Shown here in pieces: positions 54,434-63,313 of a stretch of DNA of 64,000 nt. Below the pieces are notes generated by a model, which saw only the letters and a program-made list of their open reading frames with translations, searched no databases and was not told where the DNA came from. Source of the DNA: Nocardiaceae bacterium (GTDB lineage Bacteria; Actinomycetota; Actinomycetes; Mycobacteriales; Mycobacteriaceae); NCBI GenBank assembly GCA_021372355.1, contig JAJFUQ010000005.1:62001-126000 (forward strand). The letters run 5' to 3'. The translations under genes and the position numbers were made by a program. How positions within the stretch are numbered: position 1 is the first letter of the stretch; every line of letters starts with the position of its first letter.

Positions 54434-54714
54434 GCTCTACAAAATAGGGCCAGTTGTTCACCGTCGCGAAAACAAACGCGAAGCCCGTCGCGCATTCTCA
54501 AGGTCGCTATCCCCTGATCAAATGACATCGCGACAATTGTTGGGACACGACGACTCATTCAATTGCTACCCCGAGCGTAGATGAACAGACGGTTAAGACT
54601 TCGGCCGCCGCGAGACCTCAGGTTGCGGCCTTGGCAGCGTGCCAAATAGGTTCACCGTGGTCCGGGGGCCACTACGCCCAGCCGACACAGCACAACGAGA
54701 GCTTTTCACAAACC

Positions 54715-55110
54715 ATGCAGTCCCAGAGTCAACGTCACGCACTTCGTCGTATTCGCCACATCGCGCTTGCCGCCCCGATTTGCGCCGCCATTTTCGTCGG
54801 CATCAGCGCTCCCGCGACAGCGGTTGTGACGCCGGGTCCCGTCACGCCGACAACGGCAACAAAGGTCGAGCCACTACCCGTGCCTCCGGCAAACATCCTG
54901 CCACTGGCCTTGCCGCTCATCCTGACGCACGACGCCCGGGTGGCCCGAGACGAGCAGAACGCCAGCAAACCCAAAGCCCAGCACCGGACAATCGTGCCGT
55001 TGACTCTGTCGGAGACCTTTTCACCGCCGGCTATCGCGCTTGCCGGATTGGGCGTCGTGACCCTGGCCGGAGGCACCGCGTTCGCCGCGGTGGCGCGTCG
55101 CCGGACTTAA
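54715..55110 (+). CDS. secreted or membrane-anchored hypothetical protein
   Basis: The product has 131 residues. It has a signal-like segment (RRIRHIALAAPICAAIFVG), then a Pro/Thr-rich stretch (TPGPVTPTTATKVEPLPVP), a spacer and a C-terminal hydrophobic segment with a basic end (ALAGLGVVTLAGGTAFAAVA, RRRT). This resembles a wall-spanning, tail-anchored protein without a sorting motif. Function unknown. The 280 bp before it, after the LuxR-type gene start, hold only the divergent promoters. Confidence 0.6.
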   Translation: MQSQSQRHALRRIRHIALAAPICAAIFVGISAPATAVVTPGPVTPTTATKVEPLPVPPANILPLALPLILTHDARVARDEQNASKPKAQHRTIVPLTLSETFSPPAIALAGLGVVTLAGGTAFAAVARRRT

Positions 55111-55223
55111 GCTCACCGGACTTCTGAACTCCCCTCAAATAAATCCCACATCTGAGAGACGATGGAGGTGATCGATCTTGAGTGCCGGGACGCACAGCCC
55201 GACGGGTCGACGTAGGGGGAAAT

Positions 55224-56651
55224 ATGAGCCACGGCGGTTCGTTCGAAGTCCTTCCATCCGACGAAAACGAAGAACACACCGGTAAAGGCGTCGTCCGGAT
55301 CGCGTCGGTCGCAGCGCTCGGTGGATTTCTCTTCGGCTATGACAGCGCGGTCATCAACGGCGCGGTCGGGGCGATCGGTGACCGCTTCCACGCCGATCCG
55401 GCATCACTCGGATTTGCGGTTGCCTCGGCGCTGATTGGTGCTGCGGTCGGCGCCTTGACCGCGGGGCGATTCGCGGACCGATATGGCCGGCTCTTCGTCA
55501 TGAAGGTCGCCGCCATTCTCTTTCTCATCAGCGCGATCGGCACCGGTTTGGCGCCGAACCTCACGCTGCTCGTCGTCTTCCGCATCATCGGCGGTGCTGG
55601 CGTCGGCGTTGCGTCGGTGATCGCGCCCGCATACATCTCAGAGGTGTCCCCGGCCCGGATTCGAGGTCGTCTCGCCTCGCTGCAACAGCTGGCAATCGTC
55701 ACCGGTATCTTCATCTCCCTGCTGGTGGACTACATCTTCCAGTCCGTGGCAGGTAGCGCTTCGAAGGACTTCGCCCTGGGGTTGGAGGCTTGGCGCTGGA
55801 TGTTCCTGGCCATGTCGATCCCCGCGCTGGCCTATGGCCTGTTGTCGCTGACCATTCCGGAGTCGCCCCGATACCTCGTCGCAGTCCATCGCATTCCGGA
55901 GGCACGGAAGATCCTGTCGGCACTGCTCGGCGAGAAGGGCGTCGACATCAAGATCAACAACATCCAGCGGACTCTCGCCACTGACAAGAAGCCGTCATGG
56001 GTGGATCTACGCGCACCGCGCACCGGGCTCGCCCCGATCGTCTGGGTCGGTCTCGGACTTTCGGTGTTCCAGCAATTCGTCGGAATCAACGTCATCTTCT
56101 ACTACTCGACGATTCTGTGGCAGGCCGTCGGATTCAGCGAAGCTGACTCGTTCAAGATCACGGTCATTTCCGCGGTGGTGAATATCCTTACGACCCTGAT
56201 CGCGATCGCCACGATCGACAAGGTCGGCCGCAAGCCGCTGCTCCTCATCGGTTCGACCGGAATGTTCGTGACGCTCGGCGTCATGTCCTACATCTTCGGC
56301 ACGGCGCCGGTGGTCGACGGGATTCCGCAACTCGGTGACATCGAGGGAACGGTCGCGTTGATCGCAGCGAATCTCTTCGTGGTCGCCTTCGGCATGTCGT
56401 GGGGACCGGTCGTGTGGGTGCTGCTCGGTGAGTCCTTCCCGAACCGGATTCGCGCGGCAGCCCTGTCCTTCGCCGCCGCGGGTCAGTGGGTCGCGAACTG
56501 GGCGATCACCGTCAGCTTCCCCTCGCTCAAGGACTTCTCGCTGGGCTTTGCCTACGGCTTCTACTCGTTGTGCGCGTTGCTCTCCGGACTATTCGTGTGG
56601 AAGTGGGTCGAGGAGACGAAGGGCAAGGAGCTCGAGGACATGCACTCCTAG
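55224..56651 (+). CDS. sugar porter family MFS transporter
   Basis: The product has 475 residues with twelve membrane helices. Sugar-porter marks are FLFGYDSAVINGAVG in helix 1, GRFADRYGRL after helix 2, PESPRYLV in the central loop, QQFVGINVIFYYST in helix 7 and, at the C-terminus, VEETKGKELEDM. These motifs belong to the proton-coupled glucose/xylose/myo-inositol group. ATG 55224 follows AGGGGG. The exact sugar is not visible. A GH3 lipoprotein is encoded 220 bp downstream. Confidence 0.93.
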   Translation: MSHGGSFEVLPSDENEEHTGKGVVRIASVAALGGFLFGYDSAVINGAVGAIGDRFHADPASLGFAVASALIGAAVGALTAGRFADRYGRLFVMKVAAILFLISAIGTGLAPNLTLLVVFRIIGGAGVGVASVIAPAYISEVSPARIRGRLASLQQLAIVTGIFISLLVDYIFQSVAGSASKDFALGLEAWRWMFLAMSIPALAYGLLSLTIPESPRYLVAVHRIPEARKILSALLGEKGVDIKINNIQRTLATDKKPSWVDLRAPRTGLAPIVWVGLGLSVFQQFVGINVIFYYSTILWQAVGFSEADSFKITVISAVVNILTTLIAIATIDKVGRKPLLLIGSTGMFVTLGVMSYIFGTAPVVDGIPQLGDIEGTVALIAANLFVVAFGMSWGPVVWVLLGESFPNRIRAAALSFAAAGQWVANWAITVSFPSLKDFSLGFAYGFYSLCALLSGLFVWKWVEETKGKELEDMHS

Positions 56652-56874
56652 GAGCTGCGCAACCTGCGGCGAGACGAAGCTGTCACGCCGAGCGCCCGGG
56701 CGGCGTCTGGCAAATCCGGCCGGATGCGCCAGGCGATCAGATTGCCGGTCCAGCGAGGCGGCGGAGGAGTCCGATACCGGGGTTGTATCGTCGACGACGC
56801 CAACGCAGCTGGTCGGTGATCTGGCGCCGGGTGCGCCGGATGGGAATTGCCAGACACGGCCTAAGGTGGTCGGC

Positions 56875-58107
56875 GTGAGACGGGCTCGAATCTTCATTGC
56901 GGCAACGGTGGCAACCACGGCAGTCGCGTGCGGCAACTCGACGTCCCCTCACGTCCCCGCCCAACCTGCACCCGCCGTTGTCCAGTACAACTGGGGTCCC
57001 ACGTCCGCTGATCTCGAACGTGCCCGGAGCCTGGTGAGCGGTTGGGACTCGGATCGACTCGCCGGCCAGTTGATCGTCGGGCGCTTCAAGGGAACCGACC
57101 CGGCAGTCGCCGCCGACCTCGTCCGCCGTCTACACCTTGCCGGCATGTCTGTCCAAGGTTCGAACGTCGCCAATGCAGCTCAGGTCCGCGCTCTGACGAA
57201 GGCGATCACGGACGCCGAGCACTCGGACGGCCGCGACTTTCCGCCGATCATCGGCGTCGATCAGGAAGGCGGAACGGTCGAGCATCTGCGTGGCATCGCA
57301 ACCGAGTTCCCTCCGTTCGCGGCCGCCGGCGCAACGATCGAGTCCGACCCGGTCACCGGCCCGAAGGTCGTACAAGAAGCGGCCCGAACGCTCGGGCTCG
57401 AACTGCGTGACTTCGGCTTCACCTGGGTCTTCGCGCCCGACGCGGATGTCACGATCGGTCCCGGCGACGTCACCATCGGGACCCGCTCTGCCTCCCGGAA
57501 CGCAGACACCGCATCAAAGGCCGTATCGGCCGCGATCGCGGGCTATCACGACGCCGGGATCGTCAGTACGCCAAAGCATTTCCCCGGGCATGGCTCCGCT
57601 ACGACGGACAGCCACGTGTCGTTGCCCAACATCTCGAAGTCCATGGATCAGCTGCGCGATGTCGACCTCAAGCCGTTCGAGAGCGCGATCCAGGCAGGCG
57701 CCAACGCGGTCATGGTCGGTCACCTCAACGTTCAGGCTGTCGCTCCCGGCATGCCGTCGACCCTCGCGCCCGAGATCTACAAACTAATTCGCGACGACCT
57801 CAAGTTCGAGGGCGTCGCCATCACCGACTCGATGGGCATGGGTGCGGTGACGAGTCGGGATAAGCCGGAAGTCAGCGCACTTCTCGCCGGTGCGGACCTG
57901 GTGCTCATGCCGGCCGACACCGCGATAGCGCATAGCGCGATCAAGGCCGCGATTGACAGCGGAAAGCTCTCAAGGGACCTTGTCATCGGCAAGGTCGCGA
58001 AAGTGATTGCGCTCCAGTTGTGGCAGCAGCGAGTCGCCGACGAGAAGGCCATTCCCGCGGACATTTCGACTCAGGCTGTCCGGGCAGCGTCCGCCCTGGA
58101 GCGCTGA
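56875..58107 (+). CDS. lpqI: GH3 beta-N-acetylglucosaminidase lipoprotein (LpqI-like)
   Basis: The product has 410 residues. A signal ending TTAVACGNS is a lipobox, so it is a surface lipoprotein. The glycoside hydrolase family 3 core has IGVDQEGGTVEHLRG, KHFPGHGSATTDSH (the NagZ-type loop with catalytic His and Asp) and FEGVAITDSMGMGAV with the nucleophile aspartate. It probably releases N-acetylglucosamine from muropeptides in cell-wall recycling, as LpqI of mycobacteria does. GTG 56875 is chosen as the first start that gives a complete signal peptide. No C-terminal extra domain is present. Confidence 0.88.
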   Translation: MRRARIFIAATVATTAVACGNSTSPHVPAQPAPAVVQYNWGPTSADLERARSLVSGWDSDRLAGQLIVGRFKGTDPAVAADLVRRLHLAGMSVQGSNVANAAQVRALTKAITDAEHSDGRDFPPIIGVDQEGGTVEHLRGIATEFPPFAAAGATIESDPVTGPKVVQEAARTLGLELRDFGFTWVFAPDADVTIGPGDVTIGTRSASRNADTASKAVSAAIAGYHDAGIVSTPKHFPGHGSATTDSHVSLPNISKSMDQLRDVDLKPFESAIQAGANAVMVGHLNVQAVAPGMPSTLAPEIYKLIRDDLKFEGVAITDSMGMGAVTSRDKPEVSALLAGADLVLMPADTAIAHSAIKAAIDSGKLSRDLVIGKVAKVIALQLWQQRVADEKAIPADISTQAVRAASALER

Positions 58108-58110
58108 TCT

Positions 58111-58404
58111 GTGGCCTGGACGTTCGAGTCGGAGTTGTTTCTATGGCAGGGCGACGCGACATCGTGGACGTTCTTGCGGATTCCGCTCGACGTCGCCGAC
58201 GCGATTCGCGACGAACAGTTCGGCCCGCGAAAGGGCTTCGGCTCGGTGAAAGTCCTGGCCACCATTGGCGATTCCCAGTGGTCGACGTCGGTGTTCCCGG
58301 AGAAGGAATCCGGAAGTTTCCTCCTTCCGGTGAAGAAGCAGGTGCGGACGGCCGAGAAGGTCGAGCATGGCGATCCGGTGACGGTCCGACTCGAACTCGC
58401 CTGA
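58111..58404 (+). CDS. DUF1905 protein
   Basis: The product has 97 residues. It has FESELFLWQGDATSWTFLRI at the start, GFGSVKVLATIGDSQWSTSV in the middle, FLLPVKKQVRTAEKVEHGD at the end. This is the small beta-barrel DUF1905 domain. Function unknown. GTG 58111 lies 3 bp after the GH3 stop, so it is probably co-transcribed. Confidence 0.85.
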   Translation: MAWTFESELFLWQGDATSWTFLRIPLDVADAIRDEQFGPRKGFGSVKVLATIGDSQWSTSVFPEKESGSFLLPVKKQVRTAEKVEHGDPVTVRLELA

Positions 58405-58411
58405 TCTCGAA

Positions 58412-58738
58412 TTACTTCGGCGGCAACGTCTTCGCGTAGCTGACTCCGTGGTTCACCCAACGGGCCATGGCGTCATCTCTCTCCACGGCCTCGGCGGTCA
58501 CCCGCAGCCAGCCCTTCATCTCCCGCCCTCGCATTTCCATGGGGCTGACGCCGGGTTCGTCGAGCACGCTCTGATCGTCAGGGTCGGAACGAACCAGCAG
58601 ACCGCCCTGACCGCTCGCGGCGACGGACATGTTCCCGTTGAGGAGGAACGCGAGACCGCCGAACATCGCCTTTTCGACGACGCTCTCCCCCGCCACTAGT
58701 TCCCGGATCCGGTTGGCGAGGTCGCGATCGTAAGCCAC
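58412..58738 (-). CDS. TfoX N-terminal-domain protein
   Basis: The product has 108 residues. AYDRDLANRIRELVAG and EKAMFGGLAFLLNGNMSVAA are the family's characteristic start, and GREMKGWLRV closes the domain. In enterobacteria TfoX/Sxy activates competence genes; stand-alone N-terminal domains like this are common in actinobacteria and have no known function. It lies close to the ECF42 sigma gene (12 bp from that gene's stop) on the same strand, so they may be co-transcribed. Confidence 0.88.
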   Translation of the reverse strand: MAYDRDLANRIRELVAGESVVEKAMFGGLAFLLNGNMSVAASGQGGLLVRSDPDDQSVLDEPGVSPMEMRGREMKGWLRVTAEAVERDDAMARWVNHGVSYAKTLPPK

Positions 58739-58750
58739 ACCCGGATTCTG

Positions 58751-59947
58751 CTATCGGGCTCGAAGTCTCGCCGCCTGAATCGTCAGATAGTCGCGTTCCG
58801 GAACGCTCGTCGTGAGCCGTGCCGCGCGCTCGTAATGCGTGATCGCGGTGTCGAAGTATCCGGCCATTTCGTTGAGGTGGCCGCGCACCGCGTCCAGTCG
58901 ATGACTTCCCTTCAGCTGATCATCGAGGCCCTTGGTGGCGAGCAATCCCGCAGCGGGCCCGTTGACCATCGCAACCGCGACGGCCGCGTTGAGTGCGACG
59001 ACCGGGTTCGGCGCGAGGCGCGCGAGAACTCGGTAGAGCGCGAGAATCTGCTCCCAGTCTGTTGATTCGGCAGCCGCGGCCTGCGCATGGACCGCCGCGA
59101 TGGCGGCCTGGACCTGATACGGGCCGTTGAGCCCTTGTTTGAGTGTGCGAGTCACCAGTCGCACACCCTCGAGAATGAGCTCCCGATTCCACAACGTGCG
59201 ATCCTGCTCCGCGAGCGGAATGAGTTGGCCGTGTGGGCCGGACCGTGCTGCCCGGCGGGCGTCGGTCAGCAGCATCAACGCGAGCAGTCCAGTCACTTCC
59301 GGGTCATCGGGCAGACTGCTCTGGATCTGCCGCGTAAGGCGGATCGCTTCGTTGGACAGATCCGTCCGGTTCACCGCCGCACCGCTCGTCGTCGCATGCC
59401 CTTCGGTGAAGATCAAGTAGAGAACGTGCAGGACCTGCCGGAGTCGATCGGTGCCCCCGCGCTGCGCGAACGGCCGTTCCAGCTCGGCCAATCGCTTCTT
59501 CGCACGCCCGATCCGCTGCGACATCGTGGCTTCCGGCACCAGGAACGCTTTCGCGATCTCTGCGGTCGTGAGGCCACCGACCGCACGCAGAGTCAGCGCG
59601 ATCGCGCTGGCGGGCGGCAGCTCGGGATGGCAGCAGAGGAACAGCAATTCGAGCGAGTCATCGACGGGTACAGCCTCGGTTTCCGGCTCGAGCCGCGCGA
59701 CCGTCTCCTCCCGCTCGCGTCGGGCGATCTCGGAACGGATGCTGTCGATCATCCGCCGGTGCGCGACCTGAATGAGCCACCCGCGCGGGTTGTCCGGGAC
59801 ACCAGATTCCGGCCATTGCTGCGCGGCGATGAGCAATGCCTCCTGGACCGCATCTTCGGCGAGCCCGAAATCGCTCGATCGCCGGATGAGCGCGGTCAGG
59901 ACCTGCGGCGACAGCTCACGCAGCAGGTCCTGAATCCGGTCGCTCAC
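58751..59947 (-). CDS. ECF42-type RNA polymerase sigma factor
   Basis: The product has 398 residues. Region 2 is DFGLAEDAVQEALLIAAQQW with NPRGWLIQVAHRRMID; region 4 is LTLRAVGGLTTAEIAKAFLV and PEATMSQRIGRAKKRL. After residue about 185 comes a TPR-like extension (RVLARLAPNPVVALNAAVAV, YFDTAITHYERAARL), the mark of the ECF42 group, in which the extension is needed for activity. GTG 59947 overlaps the stop of the DGPF gene by 4 bp, the known ECF42 partner arrangement. No anti-sigma gene is present. Confidence 0.93.
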   Translation of the reverse strand: MSDRIQDLLRELSPQVLTALIRRSSDFGLAEDAVQEALLIAAQQWPESGVPDNPRGWLIQVAHRRMIDSIRSEIARREREETVARLEPETEAVPVDDSLELLFLCCHPELPPASAIALTLRAVGGLTTAEIAKAFLVPEATMSQRIGRAKKRLAELERPFAQRGGTDRLRQVLHVLYLIFTEGHATTSGAAVNRTDLSNEAIRLTRQIQSSLPDDPEVTGLLALMLLTDARRAARSGPHGQLIPLAEQDRTLWNRELILEGVRLVTRTLKQGLNGPYQVQAAIAAVHAQAAAAESTDWEQILALYRVLARLAPNPVVALNAAVAVAMVNGPAAGLLATKGLDDQLKGSHRLDAVRGHLNEMAGYFDTAITHYERAARLTTSVPERDYLTIQAARLRAR

Positions 59948-60345
59948 GAGTCCGAGGCGGGAGCACTCATCAGAGCGCGGAGCTCGATGTATTCGCCGAC
60001 GGGTTTGCCGCCGGGGCCCGGTCCGGCCGATGCCTTCGCAGCGATCTCGATGGCCCGCTCCTGGCTGTCGACGTCGATCATCCAGTAGCCGGCGAGGAAT
60101 TCCTTGGTCTCTGGGAACGGCCCCTCGGACACGACCGGCGCATTCCGACCATCGGACATGACGATGAGGGCCTGGTCCGGGAAGGCGAGTCCCTGCGCAT
60201 CCACGAATTCACCCGTCTTCTTGAGCTCTTCTCCGAGCGCGCGCTGGAAGTCGATGTGCGCCTGGATCTCCTCGGGCTTCCACTGGGTGATGTCGGTGTC
60301 GCAGTAAGCGGTAGGTGCCCAGTGCTTCAGCAGTATGTACTTCAT
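59944..60345 (-). CDS. DGPF/YCII-related protein, partner of ECF42
   Basis: The product has 133 residues from ATG 60345, with AAGGAG eight bases upstream. It has the YCII-type YILLKH start, GLAFPDQALIVMSDG, SEGPFPETKEFLAGYW (here EGPF in place of the eponymous DGPF) and a C-terminal GEYIELRALM. Such ferredoxin-like proteins occur beside ECF42 sigma factors. They may take part in signal sensing, but their function is not settled. Confidence 0.9.
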   Translation of the reverse strand: MKYILLKHWAPTAYCDTDITQWKPEEIQAHIDFQRALGEELKKTGEFVDAQGLAFPDQALIVMSDGRNAPVVSEGPFPETKEFLAGYWMIDVDSQERAIEIAAKASAGPGPGGKPVGEYIELRALMSAPASDS

Positions 60346-60468
60346 GTCAGTCACTCCTTCTGGATTTCGAGCGCCCCGGCGGCGCTCTCACAGACAGGTC
60401 GGAGCCGTCACGACGAAACCGACACACTTGCCGAAAGTATTTTTCCCGCCACAGGACATACTTACGCC

Positions 60469-60987
60469 GTGACTCTGATTCAGCTTGGCGAAGACGTCCC
60501 TTCGATCGACGAAACCGCCTGGATTGCCCCGAACGCGACCGTCATCGGCAAGGTGACCCTTGCTGCCGGAGCGTCGGTCTGGTACTCGACGGTGATCCGC
60601 GGCGACATGGACGACATCACCATCGGCGAGAACTCGAACATCCAGGACGGCTGCGCGCTGCACACCGACCCGGGCTTCACGCTGACCGTCGGCACCGGGG
60701 TCTCCGTCGGGCACAACGCGATCCTGCATGGCTGCACGATCGGCAACGACGTGCTCGTCGGCATGGGCGCAACCGTTCTCAACGGCGCGGTGATCGGCGA
60801 CGGCGCGATGATCGCCGCAAACGCGCTGATCCCGCAGGGTGCGGTCATCCCGCCGGGCACCCTCGTCGCCGGTGTGCCGGGCAAGGTCCGCCGCGAACTG
60901 AGCGAAGACGAGATCAACCACATCAAGCTCAACGCCGCTGCTTATGGGCACCTGCGGGATGTGCACCGGGGCGCGAAGGAGGTCTAG
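60469..60987 (+). CDS. gamma-class carbonic anhydrase-like hexapeptide protein
   Basis: The product has 172 residues. The left-handed beta-helix repeats run through PNATVIGKVTLAAGASVWYS, TVIRGDMDDITIGENSNIQD and later turns. The zinc histidines are in ALHTDPG, and GHNAILHGC; a C-terminal helix follows (EDEINHIKLNAAAYGHL). It probably hydrates CO2 reversibly, although some members act elsewhere. GTG 60469 is the family start. The next gene starts 2 bp after its stop. Confidence 0.9.
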   Translation: MTLIQLGEDVPSIDETAWIAPNATVIGKVTLAAGASVWYSTVIRGDMDDITIGENSNIQDGCALHTDPGFTLTVGTGVSVGHNAILHGCTIGNDVLVGMGATVLNGAVIGDGAMIAANALIPQGAVIPPGTLVAGVPGKVRRELSEDEINHIKLNAAAYGHLRDVHRGAKEV

Positions 60988-60989
60988 AC

Positions 60990-61790
60990 ATGACCGAGCC
61001 GAACCTCACGGGCGTTCCCGAAACCATGCTGTGGACTCTGCACACCCGTGCCTCCGAAGCCCGGAAACCGCATTCGATTCTGCGCGATCCCGACGCGGTG
61101 CGGATCTATGAGTCGATCGACTACGACTTTGAGCGCAGCTTCGGTGCCGCCGACGGCACCCACGCCCTGCGCTCCCGCCGGTTCGACGAGGTCGTGCTGC
61201 CGTGGATCGCACATCACCCGAAAGGCACCGTCGTCGAATTGGCGGCCGGCCTGGAGACCCAGTTCCAGCGTTGTGACAACGGCACGATCCAGTGGGTGTG
61301 CGTCGACCTGCCCGAATCGATCGCGATTCGGGAGCGCTTCTTGCCCGAGGAGCCCCGCTGCCGCTACTTGGCGAAGAGTGCTCTCGACTTCAGCTGGATG
61401 AATGACATCGAGGCGACTGACGTCTTCGTCAGCGCGCAGGGCCTTCTGATGTACTTCGGGCCGGAGGACGTCGAGCGTCTGGTCACTGCGGTGATCGAAC
61501 GCTTCCCGGGAGTCGAGTTGCTGTTCGACTCGATTCCACCCATGTTCTCGGAGATGACGAAGAAGGGCTTCCGGAAAACGAAGCACTACCAGACGCCGGT
61601 CATGCCGTGGGGCGTCACGCGAGACAGCATCGAACCGCTGCTGCGGGGTTGGTCATCCCGCGTGGAGTCCGTCTCGAACCGAAGCTTTGCGCCGCCGCAT
61701 GGAGCGGGCGCGGTCGCGGGAGTCCTCGGTCGAATTCCGATCCTGCACAACCTGCTTCCGACGATTACGCACGTTCGCACGAAGCGCTGA
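60990..61790 (+). CDS. class I SAM-dependent methyltransferase, LCM family
   Basis: The product has 266 residues. It opens VPETMLWTLHTRASEARKP, and has RSRRFDEVVLPWIAHHP, the SAM motif VVELAAGLETQFQRC, WVCVDLPESIAIRE, ALDFSWM and AQGLLMYFGPEDVERL. This is the leucine-carboxyl-methyltransferase-like group common in actinobacteria (annotated as O-methyltransferases). Substrate unknown. ATG 60990 has GAAGGAGG before it. It converges on the ligase gene with no gap. Confidence 0.87.
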   Translation: MTEPNLTGVPETMLWTLHTRASEARKPHSILRDPDAVRIYESIDYDFERSFGAADGTHALRSRRFDEVVLPWIAHHPKGTVVELAAGLETQFQRCDNGTIQWVCVDLPESIAIRERFLPEEPRCRYLAKSALDFSWMNDIEATDVFVSAQGLLMYFGPEDVERLVTAVIERFPGVELLFDSIPPMFSEMTKKGFRKTKHYQTPVMPWGVTRDSIEPLLRGWSSRVESVSNRSFAPPHGAGAVAGVLGRIPILHNLLPTITHVRTKR

Positions 61791-63284
61791 TCAACGAAAC
61801 ATCGCCCGAACGGCGTCGATGGTGTCGGCCTCGGCAGGCGACTTGTCCGGGCGGTATCGGACGACGCGAGCGAAACGAAGCGTCACGCCACCGGGGTACC
61901 GCGTACTGACCTGCACACCGTCGATCGCGATCTCGACGACGAGTTCCGGACGCAGGTATACGGCCTGTTTGTCGCGTGACGCTTCGTGCTTCGGGAACTC
62001 CTCGGTCTGCCACCGCAGCAACGCATCGGTCATGCCTTTGAAGGTCTTGCCGAGCATGATCGGCGGCCCACCGTTGGGGTCGCGCGCGCCGAGGTGCAAA
62101 TTCGACAGGTAGCCCGTCCGGCGGCCGTAGCCCCATTCCGCGCCCAGAACGATGAGATCGAGGGTGTGCACCGGCTTGACCTTCTGCCACGCACTTCCGC
62201 GTCTACCGGCGGCATATGGCGAGGACAGCGACTTGATCATCACGCCCTCGTGTCCGGCGCCGATTGCCGCGTCGAGATGGGCTTGGGCGGCCGGTGGATC
62301 GGCGCGCAGAACCGCTGGGATGTACTGGCCGACTGCGCTCAACGCGGTCAACCGCTGTTCCAGAGGCTCGTCGAGCAGGTCCTGGCCATCGAGCAGGAGA
62401 CAGTCGAAGTAGAACGGTCGCAGCGAACTCTCGTCGTCCACCGCGAACTCGCTCATCGTCTCCTGGAACGATCGCGGTCGGCCGTCAGGTCCGAGGACGA
62501 GTGCCTCTCCATCGAGCACGACGGAGCGACATGGCAAAGCGAGCGCGGCGGACACGAGTTCGGGAACGTTTGCCGTGATGTCCCGGAGGTTGCGGGTGAA
62601 GATCCGGACATCGTCCTGGTCGCGATGTACCTGAATGCGTGCGCCGTCGAGTTTGTATTCGACGCTCACTTCGCCGAGTTCGGAAATCGCGTCCGGTATG
62701 GAGTCAGCCGTCGACGCGAGCATGGGCTGGATGGGCCGCCCGAGTTGGAGTCCGTACTCGGCGAGGCCGGCCATACCCTTCGTCAGGGCAGCTTCCGCAG
62801 CGACCGGAAGCTGGCCAGACAACATGAACGCGCGCCGCACGGCAGCCTCCGGCACCCCCGCGGCAGCGGCGATCGCCGCGAGCATGACGCCCTCACCTGC
62901 GCCCTGACGCAGCTCACCACCGAGTAGCTGAAGGAGGAACTGTTGTTCGTCCACCGTCGCGAGACCGAACATCTCCGTGAGGATCTGTTTGCGGAGATTC
63001 ACCGAGCCTGGACCAGAGGCCCCGGCCACATCGGCGAGCCGCCGTGTTATGTCGTCGATCCGGAGAGTCGCGGTGATCGCCGGCTCCCCCATCGTCGACA
63101 TCAGCGTCCGCCAACCGACCCCGATTCGCCCGGTGACCAACTCCCCGGACAGCCAGGCGACGACCGTCTGCACCTCGTGCGGTTGTGCCGCCCGCAAAAC
63201 GTCACGGAGTACCGCAACCTTCGCAAGGCGCGAACGCGTGGACGCAACCGACCGCGATGCCGTGACAAGGGTTTCGAGCAGCAC
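61791..63284 (-). CDS. ligB: ATP-dependent DNA ligase LigB
   Basis: The product has 497 residues. The nucleotidyltransferase lysine is in VEYKLDGARIQVH (motif I), with VVLDGEALV (motif III), EGVMIKSLSSPYAAGRRG (motif IV region), WQKVKP (motif V) and a C-terminal OB fold (GYLSNLHLGARD, VEIAIDGVQVS, LRFARVVRYRPDK). The N-terminal DNA-binding domain of about 200 residues is complete. Size and motifs match M. tuberculosis LigB (Rv3062), a non-essential repair ligase beside the NAD-dependent replicative one. Confidence 0.94.
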   Translation of the reverse strand: MLLETLVTASRSVASTRSRLAKVAVLRDVLRAAQPHEVQTVVAWLSGELVTGRIGVGWRTLMSTMGEPAITATLRIDDITRRLADVAGASGPGSVNLRKQILTEMFGLATVDEQQFLLQLLGGELRQGAGEGVMLAAIAAAAGVPEAAVRRAFMLSGQLPVAAEAALTKGMAGLAEYGLQLGRPIQPMLASTADSIPDAISELGEVSVEYKLDGARIQVHRDQDDVRIFTRNLRDITANVPELVSAALALPCRSVVLDGEALVLGPDGRPRSFQETMSEFAVDDESSLRPFYFDCLLLDGQDLLDEPLEQRLTALSAVGQYIPAVLRADPPAAQAHLDAAIGAGHEGVMIKSLSSPYAAGRRGSAWQKVKPVHTLDLIVLGAEWGYGRRTGYLSNLHLGARDPNGGPPIMLGKTFKGMTDALLRWQTEEFPKHEASRDKQAVYLRPELVVEIAIDGVQVSTRYPGGVTLRFARVVRYRPDKSPAEADTIDAVRAMFR

Positions 63285-63313
63285 GATCCGACGTTAGCGC
63301 CACCCACCGACAA